A stretch of 64,000 nucleotides of DNA from Cristatella mucedo (GCA_009760855.2 WPIO01000021.1:1334501-1398500); one strand, 5' to 3'; positions 24,701 through 33,792 are shown, counted from the first letter of the stretch. A program made the numbers and translations. Notes: generated by a model from the sequence alone, not told the origin.

Positions 24701-27700
24701 AGGCTAAGGACATATTTATAGTGTTACTTATACAGGCCAGTAGAACGCAGTAGTGGGACAGTGGGGATACGGTCTAGAGGAATAGCATACAGACGTGCTG
24801 CAGAGAATTGAGGAACACAAGCCTTATGGGGATGCCACTGAGGGAGAGTAGCCCAACGAGGATGCAGTTGACCTACAGATGGACTCTGATCTTGTACAAC
24901 TTACTGACAAAGAAGCTAGATAAGCAATCTGCTAGCTCCCCACAAGGATCGCTGCCAGGTAAGGAGCTAACCTGTGAGAGGTTAAGGTGAGGCTTGATGG
25001 TAGACATCAGCAGTTTTACAAAGTGCATCTGTGATTCAACAATATTTTTTAACAGACGGTAGGCTTAGCATTTACTAGGATAGAATGGTAACACATACCT
25101 CCTGCCTCTACTCCTCGTCTGTCTGTTGAAAGACAGTCAGCCATAATCTGTTGTATGCTTTCTCAATCTTGTGTTTATGTGACCCAGCTAGTTTAATGTC
25201 TACAGTAAACCACAGACCACGTGGGTGAGGGTGCACAGTGTGCTACATCAGGCACAAGATTCGTCAAGAATTTCTGCTAATGTCGTGTTGCAGCATTCTA
25301 CCAATGATGATAGGTCGGATAGAGGATTGAGAAGCAGTGGCAAAGAAGATATTCTGGTGCTGACAGCATCAATGTCAAGGGTCTTCAGGTTTAATGATTT
25401 ATAATAACTCTAGATGTGGAGGAGGGTACCAACTTCAGACTGAAAACCTGAAAAGAGTTAGTCAGTGTACGATATTCGGCACTTTAGGCATCAGTTAAGT
25501 CGTCGGCATGAACGTTAAAATAAACCAGAACAGAGCAGTGAAGATTTCTTGCACACGATCAAAACGAGATCAGAAAAATCGTGATGTCAAACTTGGCACC
25601 TGGGAGGCAAAAGAATTACGGCTAGTATTGGCAGCTTGCTGCTAGAGGGACTGAAAACAATAGATTTTAAAGATTGCCTTGAGGAGACTGAAAACAGCTT
25701 AAAATTGAGGGAGGAGCACTCGATAATGGCAACTATTCCACCAGTTTTGATTGATCTAGAGGTATGAAAGAAAGAGAGGCCTGTCTGGGTGGCGTCGGTT
25801 GTGGTCGAGCAGTTAGTCGACTTTAGCCAGGTATAGGTTAAAGCCAATAGGCCAAGGACATCGTCAAAAATCATGTCTTGCTCTATTGCGGGTTTATTGC
25901 AAAGGAAGCAAGTATTTTGTTTTGCTAGTGCTGTGAAGGTAGAGTGGACATCTACCGTGTTTCTCCGAAAATGAGACAGGATCTTATATTATTTTTACCT
26001 CCCGAAACCACACTAAGGCTTATTTTCAGGGGATGTCTTATTTTCACATGTACACAAATCTATTTCTATTCAAACATAGTCATGTCATCTTCTTCTGGAA
26101 CATCGTCATAAATGTCCAATAGCTTGATTCCTGCCTGAATTTCTAGCGAAATCATTTCCCGTAGAACCATTAGCTGCTATCTCTCATGTCCAGCAATATA
26201 ACTCTCCTTAAATGAGCACTTCTCGTCCGTGTAGCCTGCTTGTAGAGCATTGGCAACAGCTGTCAGTGATTCTATCCCATGATTACTTCACCCAAGTAAC
26301 AAACTCAGTCAGGCCATGCTACACAAAGTTTCCACACCGATTTATCTCCATTCGATTTTCAATGTAGTTATTGATTGGTTTCACTGGGATCAGCATTTGG
26401 TTAACCAAAAAAGTACTCACCACTACTGATATCGCACTCCGACCTAGTGGTGTGCCTGTGCTACTACTTCCATGCTTTCCGTAACTCACTGCTTGCTGGG
26501 TCTTACCGGCCTGAGCAATCAGGAGCTTACAGTTAGAGCAAAACTCTGCAGCTTGGCTCATCTGTCGTGAGCGTGGCAATTGTCATACCACACCACTTCT
26601 CACCCACCTGCACTGGCTCCCAATCAAGCAGCTCATCGACTTTAAGGTTCTTACTTTTAGGTCCCTTCATTCTCTGGCTCCAGCCTACCTATCAGAGCTA
26701 CTCCCCCCAACCGGATGAAGAAGCCTACAACCCACTGTTCTGACTCGAATCATTTAACCATACCTTGCTCGAACCTCAAAACCATGCCTCTAGTTCCTAT
26801 GCTCCCAAAGCCTGGAACTCACTATCGACGCATGTCACAACATCATATGACAAGACGAATTTTAAAAAGAAGCTAAAAACAAACCTGTTGATTACAGCAT
26901 TTAGTGGGTCTTTGTGATTCATCATTCGTGTGCATGTACCTGCTTAAACTATGCCTACTGCATGAGGATGTTACCACCAACATTTGGTAATGCTTTCTAT
27001 GCAGCATCTGTAACATGCCTAGAAAGAGATTCAGTTCTCTGAGGATGCTATACAAATGTACTAATATTATCATTATTACTATTATTATGCTACTTCTTCG
27101 GCTGGTCTCCTGACTAGGTTAGGCTTCTCGTGTCTCTTATTTTGCATGACACGGAGTCTGTTTGCTACCTGTATGCACACTCGATAGTCACTTGGGCTTT
27201 AAGGGCACCAAAGAAACTTCTCTAATGTAACACACACTTGGTCTTTGTGACTTTGGGGAGTTAAAGGCGGAGAAACACGTCATATCGATTCCAAGCCATA
27301 TATTCCGTTGAAAAGTCAAGATACATGCGTCCACAAGCCTTGTTGCAACAGATCGACAATATGACTGACTTCTTACCAGCCCTGGCGTGTTCTTCTTGCT
27401 AGCGCATATCCCGAGGATGCCAGTTACAAGAAACTGCAAAGGAATACGGAAGTGTCTGATACAGGCCAGCATTCGGCCATTTTCAGCACAGTGAAGGTCA
27501 AAAGGCATCAAAAACAGCATCATTTGCAAGGATGGATTAATGAATACCAACCAGTATGCCACACCATATGCCTGTCCCCACAGATTCCGAAGTAGATACA
27601 GAAACACTGCCTTTTCTGGGTTCCAAATTCAAAGAAACCGACTGGAAGCAGATGCAGGCACATCCGATGACAAGCTGGATGATCCCACACCTGCAACAAG

Positions 27701-30700
27701 AAACTTGATAGGTGCTGCTATAGCTTACTCCTGTGGCTATATCGATGCAACAGACAACATTCTGGGCCATTCGGAGGTGTGCATGGCCAAGGACCTGGAG
27801 ACAATGGACAGCCAAAACGATGAGATATAACGAGAGTTTGCACACGAAACCATTACAGAAACGAGTGTAGCTGAGAAAAGAATTGCAGGTTGTCAGCTAG
27901 TCATCCCCCGGCTTACGATATAGATAGGGACCAGAAAGCCTGTCCTAGTTAGAATTTTCATAACTGTAGAGTGGTATACGATAGTCCTCGGTCAGTAGCC
28001 ACATTGCATAGCTGTCAGACAACGTTTCCTCCCTGCTGTTTGTAGCATTGTCAAATCTAATCACCACACGCGGATTTTGAAAGTTTTCTTGGATACATTT
28101 TGATTTTCGATTCTTTTTTGTGGCCGTGGCCAAGTTCGTATCTACGAATTGTCGTAAGTTTAACCATTGTAAGTAGGGGTGGGGGCCTCCTTTAGTCTTA
28201 GAGGATCGATTTTGGCTACACATTACACAGCATTGAAGAGAAACTGTTAAGACAATACCTAGTTCTTTCTCTGAAGCATCACTTTCCTTGAGGCTTCTGC
28301 ATGACTGCCAAAACAAAGCTCTAAGCAGGACACGTTCTAGGACCATTTCACAGATGTCTTGGTCAAAGAAGCATGCTATTTGGTCTGCATGACGGAGGCT
28401 GTGATAGGGGGTGGACAACCTTGAGTTAGCGTTTCCCCATTCTTTATCTGTGTAGCATTAACATCTACTTATGGACCCGACTTCTGTAACTCACTACATG
28501 TAAGTATGCCTGCCTGTGCAATAGGATGCATACACTTGGTTCAAAACTCAGAAGTTGGGCTTACCTCCCAATTAATTCCCCAACCTTGGCCATGACCAAT
28601 ATTTTGCCAGACGCCGTGGAAAACAGTTCCTAATCTTTGATTACGATCAGACGTAATGGCTAGCTGTGGAAGAAGTCTTCTTAACCAAGCTTTTAAAATG
28701 AAACAGCTGTCGAAGACGACACAATTATTCCGAGCACAGGTGATGGTCAAAATACAGCATCTGTTAGCAGAGCAAAGCCACCCAGGCCAGCCACCTGCTT
28801 ACGGTGTACTGTGTATAGTAGTTTAATCTGCATAGACGAGAAAACCTAAATATTTGCTTAGCAATTATATCAGCAAGTGCAATGGCATAAACCGTTAAGA
28901 GAAGTGGACTGAGAGCAGAACTCCGAGGTAACCTGTACTTCAGGGATTACTCCGATGCTTCACTTCTATAAGGATGACACCAAGTTGCAACTTTGCTTTG
29001 ATCACTCCCAGCCTTCGAGCACGTCGAATTCCAAGTTCTCTGAGGGCGCTTTAGAAAGTACATCAATTTTGTTATTGTTATTACTATTATAAACATCGAC
29101 ATTGCCACACTACCCAACTGCTCACCAATCTGCACTCACTATCAAGCAGTATCCCGACTCAAAAATGCTGTCACATATTTATGCCCCTCCATTCTCTTGC
29201 ACCAGCCAAACTATAACAACTACACATTCCTTAGGCTTACCCGCCCATCACTAGCTCTTCTGACTCTGGAAGATTACTTGTTCCCCTAGCTTCAAGTCTC
29301 TTCGAGACTATGCTTTCAGTGACTATATTTTCACAGTTTGGAAATTGAAATAGAGACTAACAAAACACCATCTCCCGATTTGACGATATTTAAACTGAAG
29401 CTAAACACTGACCTGTTCCACTGAGCCTTTTCTTTGTCCGAGTAAATTGCTCTTTTGTGTGCTAGTAGGCTATACAACTGTGCATGCCCTGACTAAGGGC
29501 AAGAGTGACAAGACTTCATCTAGCAAACCACTAAGCTTGTCTATATTTATGTCCCTTGCTTGCCTGTGTGTGATTCAGTGTGTACTACCAAATGGGTTGA
29601 ATCCTACTAACCAGCAGCTGCTGGTGTCTTTTTTCGAGTTGTACATGCTCATCTAAGCATGCTCATCTAAGCATGCTCATCTAAGCATGCTCATCTAAGC
29701 ATGCTCATCTAAGCATATCTCATACATCTAAGTGATACTATGCTTAGATGTATGAGATACTATGCTTAGATGTATGTATCTAAGCATGCTTATCTGTTAG
29801 TCTTTGCATTCTTGTCTAAGCATGGTACCTTTCTCGTCTGTAACTCTTGATTACTGCTTCTCTTGCAGCAAGTTGTAAATTGCATGAATGAAGATTCAAT
29901 AATCTCAGGATGCTAAGCAAAAGACTGACTATTTTTATTACTGCTGTTGGACCATGTACACAGTCCCTGGCCGATTATTCACGCATATTTGGGCATTTCA
30001 GATATCGGTTGATATAAGGGCTATGTAACATGACCAAGGGCAAGCAGACTACACTCTGGACCTTGAATATCATGACGAACATAATGAGCAGATCATGCCA
30101 GAAACGAACTGATTATGCTCAAATGCCACAACATCTTGTTGAATACGTGGTAAGTTTACACGGCATTAGCCAGTCTCATATCATCGTCAATTAAAGGTTT
30201 TATTCCTCTGGCTGGTAAAATGTAAAGGGAAATGAATATTAACCATCTGCCAATAACTATAGCAATGCACCTGTTAGAGTGCCAATCTTCCAGGCAGTTG
30301 GTGAAGGCTGAACCAGGCAATTAAACGAATGCCAATGAGCCAAGAATCAAGAAAATGGGCTTGCTGGCTAGTTCTTACATAACTAGTTCAAAAGTTTGCA
30401 ACGTCGAGTCAAGATGACTGCAATTATCTTTATTCAAAACTCTAGGATAGCAAACTTGTCTTGTTTCCTACTTGCTTGTCTTACTTGGGTCTTTCAGTTT
30501 GTAGGAGGTTTAGACAGTAGTCTTGCTCCAAGTCTTGCTTCCTAATCCCTATGCCCACTGAACGTTCATGGGATAGCTGCAGCATTTCTCTATGGCCTGG
30601 CGTCACTAACCAAATTACCGGTAGAATGAAACCTGTCTGTTATAGCCTTTACCGTTAGCTGCCTCAAAATCTGATTTTTCATCTCCGAACTCAGAATGCC

Positions 30701-33231
30701 GCATAAACTGGGAGTTATAAAAACAATAATCCACTTGATAAAGCACCCACAGAGAACCCAATCTCTTTCTAGGCACTTTACATTTGCCACAAAAACACAT
30801 GATCAAATCCAACGGTCAAGTCTCACCCCTGCCATTCCTTTGAAAGAGATGCAGTCGGTGCGACTTGACGGCATCTATGATTAGTCACTTTGTGAGTCTT
30901 GGCTGAAAAAGTGCAACCGGGTTTGGTGCTGAGTCTTCACCAAGTCTTGCATAAGTCTGGACAGCCCCAAATCGTATTGGTGACATACACACCGAAGACT
31001 CGAGTAGGTGAGAAGCAGGTCGGAAGCAAGACTTGCCGTGTAAATCAGTATTTAATCGCCTGCCACTGATATCAAACTCAGTATCTCAGCTGGTCTGTCG
31101 ACGACAGCAAAACTACCATGTCATGCCAATTCTGCCTGAGCTTCACTGGCTCCCTATCAAACATAGAATCAACTTCAAGATCTATTGTCTGCCTTAAAAA
31201 TCATTTCACTTACTTCCACTAGCCTATCTATTCGACCTCCTTGCTCCTCCAAAATTATCTCACACCACCCGAGTTTCGATTTTCAGTCGCCTAGCTGTCT
31301 CTCGAACTAAATTGAAATCTTTGTGTGATCTGGCCTTCAGTTCATATGCACCAGAAGTAGGAAACTCACTTCCGGATTCGGTCACTACCTTAAATGGTTT
31401 TGTGTCATATAAGACTTTGCTAAAGATGCATCTGCCCCTTTCAACCTTTCCACTCAACACCCTGTGAACGAGTCTTTTTTGTTCATGTATGTTTTGCATG
31501 CCTACCTGTGCACAATTCAAAGCATATTACTATTCTAAGGTCCAACTAACCAATCGCCCGAGTCTTCTGGTGTACTTTTGCATCATTGTCTAAGCATGAA
31601 ACCCTGTGCATATCAGTAGCCCTTGGTTATTGATTCTCTAGCTGGCAGTTGTAAAGCACCCGGCTAGAGATTTAGTTCTCTAGGAGTACGATGGAACCTA
31701 GTAATATTAACATCACTTACTAAAATCATTACTATTGTAATTACAACGAAATCGGTTTACATTAATGGAACTTCAAGTACTCTATAGTAATTCATGTACC
31801 AATCGCCATACAGGCAGATCAGTAAGCCTAGTTCGACCGCTCTTCTGCATTTGGTTGATAAGACTTTTTACAACTGCACAATGGCTTTTTTATTGGTTGC
31901 CAGCAAGTTGACAATAATTGATAGGGATGGCTGATATTTATGAATGAAAGAGACCCTTTCAGTACCACACGAGAGACCAGCAAGCTAGTACTGCAGCATG
32001 CAATCCAGACAGGATCATGAAAATAATCTAAAAAGTGGCACCAACAACGTGGCACCAACAACGCCTCTAAGTCATTAAAGAAATACAAAAATGTACCCTC
32101 GGTATCTTGATCCAATAAATCAAAAAAGCCGTTCTTAATTAAATTAATCAATTGGCAGTGAGAGAAGGTGATAGGTTAAAACCTGCTGCGTATCACCATC
32201 AATATGCGAATTGTCTTTGCAGCAAAAATTAAGATTTTATATTGCCTGAGCGATTGTCGGAAACTTCTGGCTATCTTTCTAAAGCTATGCACTATATCAC
32301 GATGTATCATGGACAAGAACTTCAGTTGATTCAAGAATAGCTGGGAAGGAAAGGTTTTAGAACAACATATTCTATGGATCCTGAAGCTACTTTTAGGCAT
32401 TGGAGTCAAAGCCGATTGAAAAAATGGTCAATCTGAAGCCCTGCTTTCTTGGCCAACAACTAAGGTTTAATCTTATCCACAAAGGTAATGGCAACTGAGT
32501 CTGCCTGCATAATCAAGCTTTGTCTACCAATCGAGGAAACATTAAGGTCGGCAGGTTAGATGCGGCTATGGATATACCACGAACGTCAATAAAGAGTGAT
32601 CAGGAGGCACACTAGGCTGCAGAGATAGATGACTGCCCGGCTGCATCACAAAATAAGGTCGACACCGGGAAATCAAAGCGCCAGATGAAGGGCTTGTCTC
32701 CAGGGCTCGGCTCAACGAGTTGCCGTTAACCAGACCACCTTCCATGGTGTCATCCACTTCGCCCACTGTGATCTCTGGAGCAGCTTCACATGGAACCGGT
32801 GGTAGGGGCGCTCGTGGCAGCATTTACTTCCACAGAAAGAAACACAGAAGAAACAAGCGATAGTATGTATTCACAATTGATATCTTTGCTCTGCTATGTA
32901 AGCCAAAAGGGGGTGCTACCAGTCGGGTGATGCAAGATATTTCATAGTGCAACACAGAGAAAGAATATACCTGCTGACCAAAAAAAAGTTTATACTTGGA
33001 AGCCACCTGGGTGGCATCCACGGATGCTTCAATCAGTAAAACCTGGAGACCACACACTTACACCATAGAAGCTCGTGTACCGTGTTGGTTGTATTTCCTC
33101 TGTACGGTGGTCGGATTCGGCACTCCGGGCTGAAGAAGCATCACCTGAGCTGGCTGGGAGCCTGGATAAGCATACACGGTGGCTCCTGGATAGGCACCGA
33201 CCTGGACGTACTGCTGCTGATGCTGGGCCAT
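10715..33231 (-). CDS. Four-transmembrane MS4A/CD20-like protein, eight coding exons (gene 1)
   Basis: Eight exons at 33231-33062, 27690-27552, 27433-27377, 22781-22632, 20972-20847, 14808-14634, 12562-12398 and 10935-10715 total 1203 nt and join without a frame break to 400 residues plus TAG. Residues 1-57 are a Gln/Tyr/Pro-rich cytoplasmic N-terminus. Membrane segments lie at about 58-77, 97-115, 123-148 and 184-204. TM2 contains [16 protein letters not shown], a pattern typical of MS4A proteins. The loop between TM3 and TM4 has two cysteines (TCQEW and APCTD). A cysteine cluster (CCNAVCSCC, 203-211) follows TM4 and could be palmitoylated. Residues 215-400 form a Q-, P-, A- and Y-rich tail. 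MS4A proteins are usually 200-300 residues, so this tail is unusually long. Family members act in the plasma membrane as receptor-associated or channel-like proteins; the specific role here is unknown. MARVEL or other tetraspan families are alternatives. Confidence 0.85.
11470..11511. repeat. (GGCA)n microsatellite
   Basis: GGCGGGCGGGCGGGCAGGCA repeats of four bases, in the last intron of gene 1. The long minus-strand open frames across it are artefacts of the repeat. Confidence 0.8.
11682..11795 (-). mobile_element. tRNA-derived SINE copy 2
   Basis: On the minus strand, box A-like TGGCACACTAGG, box B-like GGGTTCGATTCC and the GCGATCCGTTATTGCC tail match the other SINE copies. It lies in an intron of gene 1, in the sense orientation of the gene. 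Confidence 0.7.
11875..12105 (-). mobile_element. LINE 3'-end fragment
   Basis: (AAT)n tail, then AAAGTGCTCTTACAGAACTA and CTAGGTACTTTACATTTGCT, then the 3' UTR (GTTAGGGGTGACATGCACAG; TTAGTGGCAGCATGCACAGT). It is an intronic insertion in the same orientation as gene 1. Confidence 0.8.
12398..12562 (-). CDS. Gene 1 coding exon 7: Pro/Ala/Tyr-rich tail
   Basis: The acceptor is TTCTCTGCCCGCAG and the donor GTACGT; phase 1 at both ends. It encodes a disordered, Pro/Ala/Tyr-rich stretch with recurring [17 protein letters not shown] and PQPYATQ patterns. No conserved domain is visible. Reading straight through the donor meets a stop at about 12315, so a retained intron would give a shorter tail. 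Confidence 0.78.
13080..13720 (-). mobile_element. Diverged LINE of a related subfamily
   Basis: The order of minus-strand signals follows the common LINE, but identity is much lower. GTATATGAACTGAAGGCTCA parallels the region before the 3' UTR, and TTGGTTGGCCAATAACTATC parallels GGTTTGCCCATAACTAGTAA. This indicates an older or separate subfamily. It lies in an intron of gene 1. Confidence 0.5.
14425..14598 (-). mobile_element. tRNA-derived SINE copy 3 (best copy)
   Basis: On the minus strand: GTAATGGCTCACTAGGTAAG (box A-like TGGCTCACTAGG), then GGGTTCGAATCC (box B), then GCGATCTTTTATCGCCACTG and a 3' part ending in AATCAGCTAGC. It is the cleanest of five copies and lies just downstream of gene 1 exon 6. 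Confidence 0.75.
14634..14808 (-). CDS. Gene 1 coding exon 6: Gln-rich tail
   Basis: The acceptor is TTGTCTGTAG and the donor GTAAGC; phase 0 in, phase 1 out. The exon encodes [18 protein letters not shown], then a region of Q runs broken by Y and L (QQQQLYQQQ type), then [11 protein letters not shown]. The Q tract is coded mostly by CAG and is a likely length-polymorphic site. The tail exon of gene 2 at 60269-60398 has the same phases. Confidence 0.8.
15520..15840 (+). pseudogene. MULE transposase C-terminal fragment, copy 1
   Basis: Translation gives [20 protein letters not shown], the pattern of MULE transposases just after the catalytic core (GCFFHxxQ..WRKVQELGL type). [10 protein letters not shown] and FNLQL follow at 15784-15833, where related proteins have YIGR...P.F....WN. 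The second copy at 50.2-50.5 kb aligns with it base by base (ACATATACATTGACAGACAG against ACATATACATTGGCAGACAG). The catalytic region is missing and the middle is frameshifted. Tandem repeats begin directly after it. Confidence 0.65.
15870..17125. repeat. MULE-linked tandem array of ~164-173 bp units, copy 1
   Basis: The unit core ATGGCAGCTGTATAGCAATT recurs in diverged form at 16591, 16764, 16928 and 17094 on the plus strand, with another near 16300. Two units in opposite orientation lie at about 15889 and 16047. Each unit also carries GGAGGCCAT-AGCATTAGAAC-like and AAATCAAAACCGAAGTT-like blocks. An (AAATGTAC)n run interrupts the first unit at 15918-15947. This lies in an intron of gene 1. 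Confidence 0.7.
17126..17799. other. Unassigned intronic spacer
   Basis: AT-rich to about 17450, then mixed sequence. No exon or element was recognised. Confidence 0.3.
17800..18316 (+). mobile_element. LINE 3'-end fragment
   Basis: From CTATGGCTCCAGCCTATCTC through the C-terminal reading frame ([35 protein letters not shown], ending TGA), the 3' UTR, the hairpin and a (ATT)12-13 tail. It is inserted antisense to gene 1. Confidence 0.85.
18566..18756. repeat. Compound (TA)n-(ACAT)n-(CA)n microsatellite
   Basis: About 80 bp of TA repeats, a few ACAT units, about 68 bp of CA repeats, then TA again. Open frames of alternating Tyr/Ile and His/Thr across it are not genes. Confidence 0.95.
18770..20846. 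other. Gene 1 intron sequence, unassigned
   Basis: Mixed-composition sequence with many short open frames on both strands but no splice-flanked exon and no element that I recognise. The intron between exons 4 and 5 (20973-22631) is likewise featureless. Confidence 0.35.
20847..20972 (-). CDS. Gene 1 coding exon 5: fourth membrane segment and Cys cluster
   Basis: This 126-nt exon lies between an acceptor with eight T residues before GCAG and a GTGAGT donor, phase 0 at both ends. It encodes a short juxtamembrane stretch ([11 protein letters not shown]), TM4 ([19 protein letters not shown]), and the cysteine cluster CCNAVCSCC just inside the membrane. Confidence 0.85.
22632..22781 (-). CDS. Gene 1 coding exon 4: third membrane segment and large loop
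   Basis: This exon of exactly 50 codons lies between CTCCTTTCAG and GTGAGT, phase 0 at both ends. It encodes a long hydrophobic segment starting [20 protein letters not shown] (TM3). A loop with two Cys residues and a Trp follows ([10 protein letters not shown], then PAPCTD), probably extracellular. Confidence 0.85.
23205..25915 (-). mobile_element. Near full-length degraded LINE (endonuclease to tail)
   Basis: Read on the minus strand, 25874-25587 is an endonuclease N-terminal piece ([35 protein letters not shown]). A linker follows, then RT remnants ([20 protein letters not shown] at about 24600) and the C-terminal region to 23370. A diverged hairpin and (AAT)n tail end at 23212. Stops and deletions are frequent. 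It lies in an intron of gene 1 in the same orientation. Confidence 0.75.
25954..26400 (-). pseudogene. Pogo/Tigger-like DNA transposon remnant
   Basis: After a TA, the sequence CCGTGTTTCTCCGAAAATGA opens what looks like an inverted terminal repeat, with an echo further in (GGCTTATTTTCAGGGGATGT). On the minus strand a C-terminal transposase piece reads [20 protein letters not shown], then an in-frame stop, then [18 protein letters not shown] and a stop at about 26066. [10 protein letters not shown] precedes it in another frame. The arrangement recalls pogo-type transposases. The assignment is from memory and the other end of the element is absent. Confidence 0.5.
26440..27090 (+). mobile_element. 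LINE 3'-part fragment
   Basis: Begins near the CRxRR region (GCAAAACTCTGCAGCTTGGC) and continues through CACCTGCACTGGCTCCCAAT, the SYAPKAWNS region, a shortened 3' UTR and the hairpin, ending in an ATT-like tail. It is antisense to gene 1. Confidence 0.75.
27377..27433 (-). CDS. Gene 1 coding exon 3: second membrane segment
   Basis: This 57-nt exon lies between a TTCCTTTGCAG acceptor and a GTAAGA donor and is phase 0 at both ends. It encodes [19 protein letters not shown], completing TM2 and adding a basic cytoplasmic turn. The intron before it is only 118 nt. Splitting TM2 between two exons is plausible for this family. Confidence 0.82.
27552..27690 (-). CDS. Gene 1 coding exon 2: first membrane segment
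   Basis: The acceptor is TTTCTTGTTGCAG. One base completes the Val codon left open by exon 1. The exon then encodes [20 protein letters not shown] (TM1), a short polar loop rich in Ser and Val, and the start of TM2 (GIWCGIL). The donor is GTTGGT, which is weak at +3 to +5. It is still the only site here that keeps the frame into exon 3. Confidence 0.8.
27945..28463 (-). other. Unidentified open frame in gene 1 intron 1
   Basis: An open frame of about 170 codons, same strand as gene 1, ends 255 nt upstream of exon 2. It includes [20 protein letters not shown] and a C-terminus [17 protein letters not shown] ... [12 protein letters not shown]. Its upstream edge coincides with a LINE fragment. 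Composition looks protein-coding. I do not recognise the family; it may be a fragment of a processed gene or an unknown transposon. Confidence 0.3.
28465..29090. mobile_element. Patchwork of small LINE fragments in both orientations
   Basis: 28470-28560 resembles plus-strand LINE sequence (GACTTCTGTAACTCACTACA). 28828-28945 is minus-strand RT sequence (near GCAATTATATCAGCAAGTGC). 28950-29090 is plus-strand (TGATCACTCCCAGCCTTCGA) joined to a short hairpin and ATT tail (AAGTTCTCTGAGGGCGCTTT). This indicates repeated insertion or rearrangement. Confidence 0.55.
29095..29940 (+). mobile_element. Diverged LINE 3' part with internal 14-bp repeat
   Basis: CACTACCCAACTGCTCACCA and CTCCATTCTCTTGCACCAGC parallel the C-terminal region of the LINE. 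The end (GCAAGTTGTAAATTGCATGA ... CTCAGGATGCTAAGC) parallels the terminal hairpin. The 3' UTR contains five copies of a 14-bp unit at 29644-29716. Confidence 0.55.
29644..29792. repeat. 14-bp tandem repeat followed by its inverse
   Basis: ATGCTCATCTAAGC is repeated five times without change. Inverted relatives (ATGCTTAGATGTATGAGATA, present twice) follow, then a direct copy, so the region can fold into a hairpin. Confidence 0.85.
30715..30835 (-). mobile_element. LINE terminal 3' end only
   Basis: AACAATAATCCACTTGATAA, CTAGGCACTTTACATTTGCC and about 40 more bases of 3' UTR on the minus strand. It is a severely truncated intronic copy. Confidence 0.75.
31080..31735 (+). mobile_element. LINE 3' part, diverged subfamily
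   Basis: CTTCACTGGCTCCCTATCAA, an R/K-rich C-terminal frame and a terminal region (TTGTAAAGCACCCGGCTAGA ... CTCTAGGAGTACGATGG) follow the common order with low identity. It resembles the copy at 29.1-29.9 kb more than the dominant subfamily. Confidence 0.5.
32566..32823 (-). other. Unidentified Pro-rich open frame in gene 1 intron 1
   Basis: 85 codons on the gene 1 strand ([39 protein letters not shown]) end with a stop. They are preceded by an excellent acceptor-like tract (GTTTCTTCTGTGTTTCTTTC..AG near 32827). It could be an alternative 3' exon, but joining exon 1 to that acceptor does not keep this frame. Function unknown. Confidence 0.3.
33062..33231 (-). CDS. Gene 1 coding exon 1: N-terminal cytoplasmic region
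   Basis: The exon encodes [20 protein letters not shown] and a further Pro/Gln-rich stretch to residue 56, and ends in phase 2 at a strong GTAAGT donor. The start is the first ATG in this frame. An upstream ATG in another frame (about 33258) would open an overlapping reading frame if it is in the mRNA. An acceptor-like site (pyrimidine tract ending in TTCAG near 33263) suggests that a non-coding exon lies further upstream. Confidence 0.8.
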
Positions 33232-33559
33232 AGCTCACGTTGCTCCGACAAGCAGATCATCGGCTGAACGAAGACAGTTGAAGTTCCGTTCGTCTGAATA
33301 CAGTAAGGGCACATCATACTCTTAAGACATAATGCCAAGGTAGAGGACATTCGAGAGAGCAAGAGAGACAGGGAGCAACGGGTGGGCAAGTGCAGTGAGT
33401 GAGAGCAAAGAGTAGATCGTTTCGAGAGACAGAGGAGAGGCATTGTTACATGTGAGTGAGAAAGTGACACAGTGAGTATGAGAGACCGACATAGAGAGAG
33501 GTAGCAGAAACAAAGAGAGGGAAATGTGTTAGCCGGGCAGGGGAAGTAGATCTGACAGG

Positions 33560-33790
33560 CTGGAGCAAAATAATGAAGAGACCTAAAAGTGAGTGACAGA
33601 ACCTTGACGTCGATGTGTTGCTTGACTGGGAGCCAGTGCAGGTCGATGAGAAGTGGTTTTATGTGGCAACTGGGATGCTGACGTCAGGTGAATCAGGCTG
33701 CAGAGTTTTGTACTAGCTGGAATCTCCTGATTGCACAGGCCGGTAGACCAGCAAGCAGTGAAGTCGAGGCAGGATGTCACAAATTCATGC
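33560..33790 (-). mobile_element. LINE C-terminal fragment without tail
   Basis: Minus-strand LINE sequence from the LHWLPVKQ region (TTGCTTGACTGGGAGCCAGT) back to the FVTSRLDF region (AGTCGAGGCAGGATGTCACA). It is a separate, more diverged copy directly left of the rearranged LINE. Confidence 0.7.
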
Positions 33791-33792
33791 TC

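Noticed and set aside
27945-28463. Fragment of a Sec23-like gene
   Set aside because: A short FDQ-containing stretch recalled Sec23, but the rest does not follow that family.
29644-29716. Regular repeats resembling a CRISPR array
   Set aside because: The 14-bp units are contiguous, with no unique spacers, in a eukaryotic context.
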